Shown here: one piece after another, positions 52,861 through 61,289 of the stretch
Layout: the number at the start of each line of letters is the position of its first letter
How positions within the stretch are numbered: position 1 is the first letter of the stretch
Source: an uncultured Duncaniella sp.
Lineage (GTDB): Bacteria; Bacteroidota; Bacteroidia; Bacteroidales; Muribaculaceae
Reading direction: 5' to 3'
Length of the DNA: 64,000 nucleotides
NCBI RefSeq assembly: GCF_910578445.1
Contig: NZ_CAJTQC010000001.1
Span: 3,919 to 67,918, forward strand
Made by a program: the position numbers and the translations under genes
Notes under the pieces: generated by a model
The model's input: the letters and a program-made list of their open reading frames with translations, nothing else
Told to the model about the DNA's origin: nothing
Databases searched by the model: none

Positions 52861-53424
52861 ATGAAAAAGACACCTCTCACCCCGTCCACAGCAACTCTGT
52901 CACGTCAGATTTCAAAAAAATTCCATAGCTATATCATTGCACGACTGACCGAGACATGCGGGCTGTTGACTAATGGCGACGCAATCAAATCGGCAACCCT
53001 ATTAGCCATCGAAAAATACATTTCAGAAAGCATTATTTCCGCCAAATCATTGCCCCGGGAAATTCTGCTTATATTCACAATACTTCGCCCTGAAATCGAC
53101 CGTGCCATTGAACGCTCTGCCAAAGCCCGATGCCGCGTAAGGAAGCATCCGTCAGCTCCGGAACAGGCCGTTCCGACACCTATACCGTCGAATACAGACA
53201 GTACAAACAGACCGAAACGTTTCAGTCCTAATGGTCCGCTCATGCTCAACGACAGCCTGACGGCAATCCCGGCATCACTACACTCAGCTCTCTCAGCGAC
53301 GGTCAAAACTGATGAGACCGATGAAGAAATAACTGACGAAATGGTTGATAAATACATTCTGAATATGCCGTTTCTCAATCGTCGCCAACGCCGGTTCATA
53401 CAGCAGAAATGTAAGCGGAGATAA
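52861..53424 (+). CDS. Hypothetical basic protein
   Basis: A 187-residue cytoplasmic protein. Residues 1-85 are helical (LSRQISKKFHSYIIARLTE, SATLLAIEKYISESI, REILLIFTILRPEIDRAIER). A Pro/Ser-rich linker (about 95-130) leads to a C-terminal charged segment (DEEITDEMVDKYI, LNRRQRRFIQQKCKRR). No known domain is seen. The start at 52861 is preceded within six bases by the mutS2 hairpin. Codon use is like neighbouring genes, which supports coding, although a 174-codon frame also exists opposite. Confidence 0.55.
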   Translation: MKKTPLTPSTATLSRQISKKFHSYIIARLTETCGLLTNGDAIKSATLLAIEKYISESIISAKSLPREILLIFTILRPEIDRAIERSAKARCRVRKHPSAPEQAVPTPIPSNTDSTNRPKRFSPNGPLMLNDSLTAIPASLHSALSATVKTDETDEEITDEMVDKYILNMPFLNRRQRRFIQQKCKRR

Positions 53425-53493
53425 AATGCCGTCTCGTAACCGAACTTACACATATTATGGTGTGTTTAAATTTATAATAATAGTCCCATCAAT

Positions 53494-53724
53494 ATGACTG
53501 ATATTCTGATATATGGAGGTTTGTCGGTGCTTCTTATAGGAGTATCATTCATCCTGATTGCTTCAATCAAAGGTGCTATCTATACGAAGGGGTTGCCCCC
53601 GACCGATTTCGCAGCAGCCAATGACATCAAAAAACGGCTTCGGAAATATAGTCGCCCGGGATTTATTCTCATAATCACAGGCGCAATCATTGCAGGAATC
53701 GGAATTGTAATTGGAATGAATTAA
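53494..53724 (+). CDS. Small membrane protein of unknown function
   Basis: A 76-residue protein with two predicted membrane helices (about 4-26, LIYGGLSVLLIGVSFILIASI, and 54-75, GFILIITGAIIAGIGIVIG) joined by a charged loop KKRLRKYSR. No family is recognised. It lies between the hypothetical basic protein and the TPR regulator, and a hairpin at 53749-53766 follows it. Confidence 0.6.
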   Translation: MTDILIYGGLSVLLIGVSFILIASIKGAIYTKGLPPTDFAAANDIKKRLRKYSRPGFILIITGAIIAGIGIVIGMN

Positions 53725-53748
53725 AATAGCCCATGACTTTGTGAGGAC

Positions 53749-53811
53749 ACTGACAAAAGTGTCAGTTGGCACGTTGAAAAGCTGAAATGTCGCTAAAAAT
53801 TGCTATCTTTG
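53749..53811 (+). promoter_or_regulatory. Hairpin and -7 box upstream of the TPR regulator
   Basis: A 7-bp perfect stem ACTGACA/TGTCAGT with AAAG loop (53749-53766) could end the upstream gene. A -7 box TATCTTTG follows at 53804-53811, about 40 bp before the start codon; the -33 position holds CTG instead of TTG. Confidence 0.5.
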
Positions 53812-53849
53812 CAGACTGAAAAGGGCAATGTAATACCCTGACATTGAAT

Positions 53850-55523
53850 ATGGTTACAAAGAAGCTATCATATAGATTCACGTTACCGCTGATATTTGTC
53901 GCGTTTATCGTGTCAATTTTTGGAGTATCCTGCTCCCATACTCAGCGGCAATCCAAAATTCTTTCAGATGCTGAGAGAATTGCTTACGACTATCCGGACA
54001 GTGCGTTGTCCATGCTTGATCTTATAGAGCCATCGGAACTATCCGCCGATTCGCTGAAAGCCCGATATTATCTAATCAAGGCTTCAATACACGACACTCA
54101 GGGACATCTCAGACTGTCTGATTCGTTAATCAGGTATTCTGCCGACTATTACAGGGATAAAGATCTGAATCGCGCCGTAAGGAGCGCTGCGCTCTCGGCA
54201 CTATACGATTATTGGGTCATTGGTGACCGAAATGCAATCCTGCAACTGGATTCTTTGGCCAATATGACCAATCTGCCTGACAGTCTGGCCATATTCCCGT
54301 TGCGCAAGAGAGCTTATTGGGGCACAAAGCTTTTTGATGAAGACGGGAATAGACCTGTCATAAAGAGGTTGATTTCAATCGACAGGGATTCAGCATCGCA
54401 GGAGCTTTATAAATATTGGCTTTACATTGATTATCTGTTCGAAGGCCGGAATGACTCGTCACTTATCATCCTTAATGAACTTATTGATGAGGCAGTCAGT
54501 TCCAAATCTTCAACAAAACAATTCAGTTATGAATATGAAAAGATGGGAGCCTTGGAAGAATTGGGCCATTATGACGAGTGTCTGGAACTGGCAGACAAAT
54601 TTCTGGAAAAAGCGCCGGGAAATTCAATCGAGCACTACATTCATCTTTGGAAATCATTAGCTCTCTTCAATCGTGGCGATAGGGCTCGTGCAATTAATGA
54701 ATTGGGCAAGGCGGACAGTTGTGCAGCAAGCATTTCTGAAGCAGAAAAGGGCTATTATAATAGTTTCGCCTATGTACTTAACACAGTGTTCGACTTTGGG
54801 AAAACAGGCAGATTAAGACTTTTCCCGATAGCCAAGATAAACAATCAACAGAAAGACAATCTGTTTCGCACGCAGTATCTACAGCAAGAATCAGAACAAA
54901 ACGCCCTGATAAGCGAAAACAGAAGACTGAGTCTTAAGGCTAAGAGCGAAAGACAGACAGCAGCGATTATAATCATCATCCTCGTCGAATTGCTTATAAC
55001 CGGATTGTCGCTATGGTATGCACTAAACCGCAGACGCAAATCCATCGAGGCGGAAGAACAGGCGGAAGCCTTAAGCAAAATGGTCGAGGAGCTGAAGACC
55101 CCTGCATCTCCCGCTGTCGGTCAGGATTCCTTACGCCGTACCATGCTCCAGCAACTCGGCATAATCAAAATGGTAGCGGAAACGCCGACTGAACAGAATC
55201 GTGAGATGCTCCGGAAAATATCTTCGATTGACAGTGACACAAAAGGCGCTCTTGTCAACTGGGGAAATGTGTTTGAAATCATTGACAACCTATATTCAGG
55301 ATTCTACACCAGCCTTCATGACTGTTACGGAAATGTGCTTTCCGATAAAGAAGAACAAATTATCGTACTTATGTTGGCCGGTTTCTCTACCAAGGAAATC
55401 AGTGTCATCACATCGCAGACAACAGCCACTATATATGTTCGCAAATCTTCCGTCAGGAAGAAACTCGGAGTCCCTGAAAAGGAAGATATAGTAGCATTCC
55501 TCCGACAAAGCGCCACGGTTTAA
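53850..55523 (+). CDS. Membrane TPR regulator with C-terminal LuxR-type helix-turn-helix
   Basis: A 557-residue protein with an unusual inside-out layout. A lipoprotein-like or anchor signal (VAFIVSIFGVSC) precedes a periplasmic helical repeat region (about 35-345, TPR-like: AERIAYDYPDSALSMLDLI). One membrane helix (about 370-392, AAIIIIILVELLITGLSLWYAL) leads to a cytoplasmic coiled coil and a C-terminal HTH (490-555) with LSDKEEQIIVLMLAGFSTKEI and ATIYVRKSSVRKKLGV. This is a known Bacteroidales design that senses an envelope signal and acts on DNA. The TTG two codons upstream is weaker than this ATG. It precedes an outer-membrane receptor gene that it may control. Confidence 0.83.
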   Translation: MVTKKLSYRFTLPLIFVAFIVSIFGVSCSHTQRQSKILSDAERIAYDYPDSALSMLDLIEPSELSADSLKARYYLIKASIHDTQGHLRLSDSLIRYSADYYRDKDLNRAVRSAALSALYDYWVIGDRNAILQLDSLANMTNLPDSLAIFPLRKRAYWGTKLFDEDGNRPVIKRLISIDRDSASQELYKYWLYIDYLFEGRNDSSLIILNELIDEAVSSKSSTKQFSYEYEKMGALEELGHYDECLELADKFLEKAPGNSIEHYIHLWKSLALFNRGDRARAINELGKADSCAASISEAEKGYYNSFAYVLNTVFDFGKTGRLRLFPIAKINNQQKDNLFRTQYLQQESEQNALISENRRLSLKAKSERQTAAIIIIILVELLITGLSLWYALNRRRKSIEAEEQAEALSKMVEELKTPASPAVGQDSLRRTMLQQLGIIKMVAETPTEQNREMLRKISSIDSDTKGALVNWGNVFEIIDNLYSGFYTSLHDCYGNVLSDKEEQIIVLMLAGFSTKEISVITSQTTATIYVRKSSVRKKLGVPEKEDIVAFLRQSATV

Positions 55524-55619
55524 GAGCCATTTGGAACGGATGGCATCGCATTAAGACTTTTAAGGAATATCACTACTGATTCACAGCATATTACACAAAC
55601 ACCATTAAGACTTTTATTC

Positions 55620-55651
55620 TTGATGTTAAGATGGTTTTAGGTATAATTTTG
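55620..55651 (+). promoter_or_regulatory. Promoter of the outer-membrane receptor gene
   Basis: TTG (55620-55622), 21-bp spacer, TAATTTTG (55644-55651). An ATG four bases later (55656) is in frame with the receptor, but the next ATG at 55683 begins a better signal peptide and leaves a normal short leader. Confidence 0.6.
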
Positions 55652-55682
55652 CGGTATGAAATCATTAAAATCGTATCGCAAT

Positions 55683-57773
55683 ATGACAAAAACAATCTTA
55701 AAAGGAATCATGATGATGACAGTGGCAATGCAGCTGCCGGTCATAGTCGCTGCGCAGGAAGCAATTGACACAATCGCGCCACAGGAACTCCATGAAATAG
55801 TAGTGCAAGCGCCGAAAGTCATACGCAAAGCAGACATGGACGTTTATCATCCATCAAAGAGTGCGGTGGAGAATTCAAAGAACGGTCTTCAGCTTCTGAG
55901 CAATCTGATGATTCCCACGCTGACCGTCAGTGACGCTCTTGGCACTATTCAGGCCGCAGGACAATCTGTTCAGGTACGCATCAACGGCAGGGAGTCGTCA
56001 ATCGACCAAGTACGAGCGTTGCTGCCTGAAACAATCAGGCGCGTTGAATGGATTGACAATCCCGGACTTCGTTACGGCGGCGCAAACCGTGTGCTTAACT
56101 TTATCGTAGCCAATCCGACAGTGGGAGGTTCGCTGATGACCACGGCGCGTCCGGCTCTGAATGTCGCATGGGGCTTCTATATGGCCGATGCAAAATTCAA
56201 TGTCGGGAGGTCGCAATGGGAAGTCGGCGGCAATTACAAACTCACCAACAAAATCAAAACCCACCGCGACTACACCGAGACGTTCACGCATCCCGACGGG
56301 GAATCAGTTACACGCGACGAGACATCTCTTGGAGGCACACTTGACAACTCTATGGCTTATGTTTGGGCATCATATAATTATATCAAACCTGACACAACCG
56401 TAGTCATCGCCCAGTTCGGCTTCGATAAGAATATAAATGAATGCTGGACATACAACGGCCTGTTATCCTTAAGCAACGGCAATGACGACATTCGGCTTAA
56501 AGACACAAATGGTTCTGACGGAGGCACACCTACATTGTCACTTTACTGGCAGCAAAACTTCGCCCACAAGCAGATGCTGATAGTAAACTTCAACAGCTCG
56601 TTCTATTTCGGCCACTCGTTCTCGGACTATTCCGAACGGATTCCCGATGCCACAGGCTATCTGACCGACATCCATACCAACATCAAAGACCGCAATCAAA
56701 CATATGCTGTCGAGGCTGACTATATCAAGAATTGGACGAACAGCAGATTTACAGCAGGAGCTTCTTACACAGCCAACCGCAACCGCTCACAGTATGAAAA
56801 TCTCGGAGACGAAATCTTTCATCAGCGACAGGATAAAGTCTATCTCTTTGCCGAATATTTCCATCGTTTCGGCAAATGGACAGCAACAGCCGGAATGGGA
56901 GTTCAATATACCGATTTTCTCTTTAAGGAGAGCCATAAGGGCAACCACTCATGGAGTCCGCGTCCGCAAGCCACGATAACATATTCGCTGAATCAGAACC
57001 ACAACTTCCGTCTCAATTTCACTTCGTGGCAGTCCTCGCCGTCACTGGCAGAAACAAACATCGTTCCGCAGCAGCTTGACGGCTTCCAGTGGCGCGTCGG
57101 CAATCAGAACCTAAAGACAGCCAATTCCTATATGCTGACATTCCGCTACGGCTTTAACCTGCCCCGTGTCAACGGCTCATTCGGAATGCGTGCATTCACT
57201 TCGCCAAATGCCATAACTCCGATACTGCATTGGCAGGACGACAGACTGATTACCACATACGAGAACAGCCGGGGACTTCAGAACCTTTCATTTTTCCTTG
57301 CGCCCCAAATCGAAATCATATCCGACTGGCTCATGGCAAGCGGATATATTGAATACCGTATGGAACGCATGCACGGCTCAGGATATACCCACCGCAACAA
57401 CGCATGGAGCGGCAACGCGCAGATACAGCTCGCGCACTGGGGTTTTGTCCTCAGTGGCCAGTATAAGCATGCTCAGCGCGACCTATGGGGTGAAAAAATC
57501 TCGTGGGGAGAAGACTTAAATATTATAGATTTAAGCTATAATTGGAAATCGTGGCAGTTTAGTGCCGGTATCATTATGCCGTTCGGAAAATACGACCACG
57601 GGAGCAAATCGCTCAGCAAATGGAACAGCAACGAGCAACACATGCGTCTTGATATGCGAATGCCGTATATGAGCGTATCCTACAATCTTCAATGGGGTCG
57701 TCAAAAACGTGGAGCGCAGAAAATTATGGATGTCGATGCCAGCGCCGACCGCTCGACTGCCGGAGGCAGATAG
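55683..57773 (+). CDS. Outer-membrane beta-barrel protein, TonB-receptor-like
   Basis: A 696-residue outer-membrane protein. The signal peptide is MTKTILKGIMMMTVAMQLPV up to about VAAQ. A plug-like domain (about 35-150) has LHEIVVQAPKVIRK, VQVRINGRESSIDQVRALLP and IRRVEWIDNPGLRYGG, as in the plug of TonB-dependent receptors. About 20 amphipathic strands follow (150-690). There is no N-terminal carboxypeptidase-regulatory domain as in SusC, and no obvious SusD partner downstream. It may import a small substrate or act with the upstream regulator. The last 20 residues (VDASADRSTAGGR) look unstructured. Confidence 0.83.
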   Translation: MTKTILKGIMMMTVAMQLPVIVAAQEAIDTIAPQELHEIVVQAPKVIRKADMDVYHPSKSAVENSKNGLQLLSNLMIPTLTVSDALGTIQAAGQSVQVRINGRESSIDQVRALLPETIRRVEWIDNPGLRYGGANRVLNFIVANPTVGGSLMTTARPALNVAWGFYMADAKFNVGRSQWEVGGNYKLTNKIKTHRDYTETFTHPDGESVTRDETSLGGTLDNSMAYVWASYNYIKPDTTVVIAQFGFDKNINECWTYNGLLSLSNGNDDIRLKDTNGSDGGTPTLSLYWQQNFAHKQMLIVNFNSSFYFGHSFSDYSERIPDATGYLTDIHTNIKDRNQTYAVEADYIKNWTNSRFTAGASYTANRNRSQYENLGDEIFHQRQDKVYLFAEYFHRFGKWTATAGMGVQYTDFLFKESHKGNHSWSPRPQATITYSLNQNHNFRLNFTSWQSSPSLAETNIVPQQLDGFQWRVGNQNLKTANSYMLTFRYGFNLPRVNGSFGMRAFTSPNAITPILHWQDDRLITTYENSRGLQNLSFFLAPQIEIISDWLMASGYIEYRMERMHGSGYTHRNNAWSGNAQIQLAHWGFVLSGQYKHAQRDLWGEKISWGEDLNIIDLSYNWKSWQFSAGIIMPFGKYDHGSKSLSKWNSNEQHMRLDMRMPYMSVSYNLQWGRQKRGAQKIMDVDASADRSTAGGR

Positions 57774-57899
57774 ATGAAACATCATCGGACTTTGCATTGA
57801 CTGATATCTATTTTCTTAATTTTGGTGCAATTACAAAATTTGAATCCACAAAAATTACAAATATTCACAGTTAGCAGCGGTTAAAAATTCTGCTATTAT
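57774..57899. other. Noncoding spacer after the receptor gene
   Basis: About 125 bp of AT-rich DNA without a gene or a convincing terminator hairpin. The promoter of the leucine-rich-repeat gene begins at its right end. Confidence 0.4.
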
Positions 57900-57930
57900 T
57901 TTGATTATCAAAATATATTATTTACCTTTG
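57900..57930 (+). promoter_or_regulatory. Consensus promoter for the LRR gene leader
   Basis: TTTG (57900-57903) and TACCTTTG (57923-57930) separated by 19 bp, a full match to the Bacteroidetes -33/-7 consensus. The predicted start of transcription, near 57937, gives a 5' leader of roughly 335 nt before the ATG at 58274. Confidence 0.75.
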
Positions 57931-57936
57931 CGGATA

Positions 57937-58273
57937 TTGGACGAAATATTTAGAATAGAGTTTCTAACCCTGTTCGTCCTGTATTTTTATTTACTGTGCG
58001 TTTACTTGCGCTTATTCTTGATTTTCTGAAACTTCGCAAATTTCAAAATCACAATCATGAATTCAGCAGCGGTAGATGCCTTACTCGTTATGAAACATTC
58101 CGAAAAGGATTGGTTCCTATAATGCGTGGGTCTCTGCGTTGCTCGTTTCTATTGTGATTGGGCAATGCGAAGGCCTCAGAAAGTGGGAACGAGTGATAGT
58201 ACGGTTTCCACGCATATTTCTTATTCCTCCAAAGTGTCTAACGAGGGAAACCCGAAGGCTAAAAAATTAACCC
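57937..58273 (+). ncRNA. Structured 5' leader RNA with pseudoknot-like core
   Basis: The leader opens with a nested hairpin: GGACGAA/TTCGTCC (57939-57945 with 57973-57979) around TTAGAA/TTCTAA (57950-57955 with 57962-57967). A second module is closed by ATGCGTGG/CCACGCAT (58122-58129 with 58208-58215). Within it GCGTTG pairs with CAATGC (58136-58141, 58163-58168), and the enclosed CTCGTTTC (58142-58149) pairs with GGAACGAG (58186-58193), an H-type pseudoknot arrangement. A GGGAAACCC mini-hairpin sits just before the start. No protein is encoded. It looks like a cis-regulatory RNA; I do not recognise it as a named class. Confidence 0.6.
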
Positions 58274-61036
58274 ATGAATCTTAAATTTAAGAAATTGTTA
58301 TGTGTGCTTTCAATGCTTTGGGTTGCACAGTTATCCATTCATGCACAAACGACAAAGGAAGTAGTAGAAATTAAAGTTCCCGGTACTTTGCAGAAAGTAA
58401 TCGATGACCTTGAATCGTCGCGGTTTGAATCCTTGACCATCAAAGGAGGACTGAACGCAGTCGACATCGCCTATCTCACCAGTGGAAAGGATAAGGTTGC
58501 TATGATTGAAACACTTGATTTGAGCGATGTCACACTTATCCCCAGTGATGAATCCTACAAAACTATACGTGTCGGTAGTGCTCCGGGTGGAGCTTACGGT
58601 TATCGTTACAACATTTATTACATCTCCAATACTTATAAAACATTCACCGAAAGTCGTAGCAATGGATTGGGCGGAAGTAATGTCTATGACCACATCTTCT
58701 GCAATGATTTGTCGGGAGCATTTTATGAAAACAGTGCATTTGAAAAAGTCATTCTACCGAAATCACTTTCAAATGTAGGCGATTATATATTTTCAAATTC
58801 AACGCTTAAAGATGTCATATTGCCAAAGAATGCAAAAAATATTGGCAAACAGGCTTTCAGATATTGTAGCTCTCTAGAAAAAGTGGAATTACCATCAAAT
58901 CTTATTGCTATTGAATCTCAAGCTTTCTACGAAACATCTGCTCTAAAAGAGCTATCTTTGCCTGCAACCGTCAAAAGCATTAAAAACGAGGCTTTTAGCA
59001 GCTCCGGTATTACAAGCATAAATCTTGAAAATGTAGAATCAATAGGTAACGAGGCTTTCGCTCATGCCAAAAATCTTGTTTGTGATATAAATATAAGTAA
59101 ACTGGATACTATTCAAGATGGGACTTTCCGTGACACAAATATATCTTCTGTTGTTTTCTCACCAAATCTTAAATCGATTGGAGATGACGCATTTAGGAGA
59201 GGTAATGACGCTTCAATCTATCCAAAATTTAAAAGCCTTGAGTTACCCGAATCCGTAGAAGTTATTGGAGAATATGCTTTTTATTATTGTCATAATCTCA
59301 CAGATGTCAAAATTCCAAATTCAATACAGCAAATAGGTGCATATGCGTTTTATGGCACTCCATGGATTGAAAGCATTGGAAGTGAAAATGGAATTACATA
59401 CATCACCAATATAGCCTACAAATATGATTCGTCATATAAGCATGAAGGAGATACTTTTTCTTTTCGTGAAGGCACAATTGCCATCAGTGATGGTTTTGGT
59501 CACACATTTCCGAACGAGTTAAAGGAAAACATAAAAATATTGCAATTACCTGAATCACTTTTGGAAATTGGCGACAAAACATTTAGTGGCTTCAAGGTAT
59601 TGGGAGAAGTGAAGCTACCATCTTCTTTGAAGCGAATCGGAAGCGAAGCATTCAAAGATTGTCCAAAATTCTGGTGTACATTGCCGGAAAGTCTTATTTC
59701 TATCGGGAATAATGCTTTTTTTTCTTGCTCAACTCTATCTCAGGTTATCTTACCAAAAAATCTAAGATGGATTGGTTATGAAGCATTCACAAATAGTGCT
59801 GTCAGCACACTGTATATTAATAGTGACAATCTGGAGCTAAAAAATTTTAACGGATCCTATGCGTCTACTTCTTCACTCTTCGGATACATATTTGATGGAT
59901 ATGTAACACACCAATCATTGAAAAAGGTGATAATACATCCGGGAGTTAAGAAATTGGGTGATAATCTATTCCGTTATATTAGTTCTCTAAGAACAGTAGA
60001 ATTTGAAGAGGCTGAGAATTCTATGTTAGCTTATATCGGTGAAAATTGTTTTTCAGGGACATCTACATTGACAGATTCATTAGTTTTTAAAAATTTTCCT
60101 ACAAAGTTAACTCATATTGGGAAATGGGCTTTTAGTGGGTGTAAATTCAATTCTGAACCAAAATTAGAATTTGTAAAATATTTGGGATCGTATGCCTTTA
60201 CTTCCTGTCGTGGTTTTGAATCTATCGTAATTCCAGAATCAGTTGATACAATTGGTGGAAGTGTTTTTTATAATTGTCCCGACCTGAGATTTGTAGAATA
60301 CAACGCCAAAAACTCATCCCCTCTTTTAGAATATTGCGGAACATCTTTCGGGGGTAATTATTTTAAGTCTGCCTTTATGTTTGAGGGTTGTAACTCTCTG
60401 CAAGCAGTCACAATTGGCCCCAAAGTCAATAAAATTCCTGATTGTATGTTTATTGATTGTCGAGAATTAAAGGAGGTAACGTTCAGAGCTCGCAACATTA
60501 GCTCTCGTTCGTCAGGCGAAGATGCAGAGCGTCTTTCAATAGGTGAATCAGCTTTTACCGGATGTCGGAATCTGAATGACATCCATCTACCGCTGGGAAC
60601 TGATTCTATTGGCGCAGAAGCCTTTAGTTCTACAGGTTTAATTACCATAAATATACCTTCTTCCTCTCATTATTTAGGTAATTTGGTCTTTGACTGGTGT
60701 AATTCATTAAATGCAATCTACTTCAATTCTATTGAGCCTCCTGCATTTGATGGTCCATTGACTAATCGGGAACGGCCATTTGCCCAGAAATTGTCGATAT
60801 ATGTTCCAGAGGAATCATACGACCTTTACCAAAGTCAGTCCGATTTGTGGATGTATAATGTAGTCGGTATACCTACATCAGCTATTGAGGATATTTTATC
60901 TCCTCAGCAAAAAGCTTCAATAATCTCAGTTTATGACATCAACGGCAGATTAGCCTTTGACCGATGGATAAACAGCACAAAAGGCGTCTACATTATCAAA
61001 ATGTCGGATGGCTCTGTCCGTAAAGTACGTCGATAA
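58274..61036 (+). CDS. BspA-type leucine-rich-repeat surface protein with T9SS-like tail
   Basis: A 920-residue secreted protein. The signal peptide ends near SIHAQ (residue 25). Residues about 130-850 are repeats of about 23 residues with the pattern IGxxAFxxCxxLxxVxLPxSLxxI (for example IGKQAFRYCSSLEKVELP), the LRR_5 type of BspA proteins, which bind host or bacterial partners on the cell surface. The last 50 residues, ISVYDINGRLAFD ... GVYIIKMSDGSVRKVRR, match a type IX secretion sorting domain. It lies behind a long structured leader. Repeat-based ligand is unknown. Confidence 0.88.
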   Translation: MNLKFKKLLCVLSMLWVAQLSIHAQTTKEVVEIKVPGTLQKVIDDLESSRFESLTIKGGLNAVDIAYLTSGKDKVAMIETLDLSDVTLIPSDESYKTIRVGSAPGGAYGYRYNIYYISNTYKTFTESRSNGLGGSNVYDHIFCNDLSGAFYENSAFEKVILPKSLSNVGDYIFSNSTLKDVILPKNAKNIGKQAFRYCSSLEKVELPSNLIAIESQAFYETSALKELSLPATVKSIKNEAFSSSGITSINLENVESIGNEAFAHAKNLVCDINISKLDTIQDGTFRDTNISSVVFSPNLKSIGDDAFRRGNDASIYPKFKSLELPESVEVIGEYAFYYCHNLTDVKIPNSIQQIGAYAFYGTPWIESIGSENGITYITNIAYKYDSSYKHEGDTFSFREGTIAISDGFGHTFPNELKENIKILQLPESLLEIGDKTFSGFKVLGEVKLPSSLKRIGSEAFKDCPKFWCTLPESLISIGNNAFFSCSTLSQVILPKNLRWIGYEAFTNSAVSTLYINSDNLELKNFNGSYASTSSLFGYIFDGYVTHQSLKKVIIHPGVKKLGDNLFRYISSLRTVEFEEAENSMLAYIGENCFSGTSTLTDSLVFKNFPTKLTHIGKWAFSGCKFNSEPKLEFVKYLGSYAFTSCRGFESIVIPESVDTIGGSVFYNCPDLRFVEYNAKNSSPLLEYCGTSFGGNYFKSAFMFEGCNSLQAVTIGPKVNKIPDCMFIDCRELKEVTFRARNISSRSSGEDAERLSIGESAFTGCRNLNDIHLPLGTDSIGAEAFSSTGLITINIPSSSHYLGNLVFDWCNSLNAIYFNSIEPPAFDGPLTNRERPFAQKLSIYVPEESYDLYQSQSDLWMYNVVGIPTSAIEDILSPQQKASIISVYDINGRLAFDRWINSTKGVYIIKMSDGSVRKVRR

Positions 61037-61071
61037 CGCATTCAACCTCAACATCCGAGAAGCTAAATTTT

Positions 61072-61149
61072 AGTATGCGCTTGCGCAGGTCGGGTAAATC
61101 ATATGGATTAAATAAAAATATGGCTTACCCGCTGCCACAAGCGCATACT
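61072..61149 (+). repeat. 78-nt long inverted repeat after the LRR gene
   Basis: AGTATGCGCTTG (61072-61083) pairs perfectly with 61138-61149, followed inward by GCAG/CTGC and CGGGTAA/TTACCCG (61091-61097 with 61125-61131), leaving an AT-rich loop. There is no T-tract at either end, so it may stabilise the 3' end of the LRR transcript or be a small palindromic element. It lies 36 bp past the LRR stop. Confidence 0.7.
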
Positions 61150-61200
61150 GAGCTTTAATCTGTCCAACCTAAACGACTCTAAACTTTTAAAACTTTTCGC

Positions 61201-61257
61201 TTGCCGTTTGAAATTAAGTTTGTAAATTTGTCATCCAAAGAAACCCTATGGGGTTTC
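61201..61257 (+). promoter_or_regulatory. Fumarase promoter and leader hairpin
   Basis: TTG (61201-61203), 19-bp spacer, TAAATTTG (61223-61230), then a perfect 7-bp leader hairpin GAAACCC/GGGTTTC with TATG loop (61240-61257). The start codon follows at 61290. Confidence 0.65.
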
Positions 61258-61289
61258 CCAAGTGTAAAATCATCAAATTTTAATTTATA

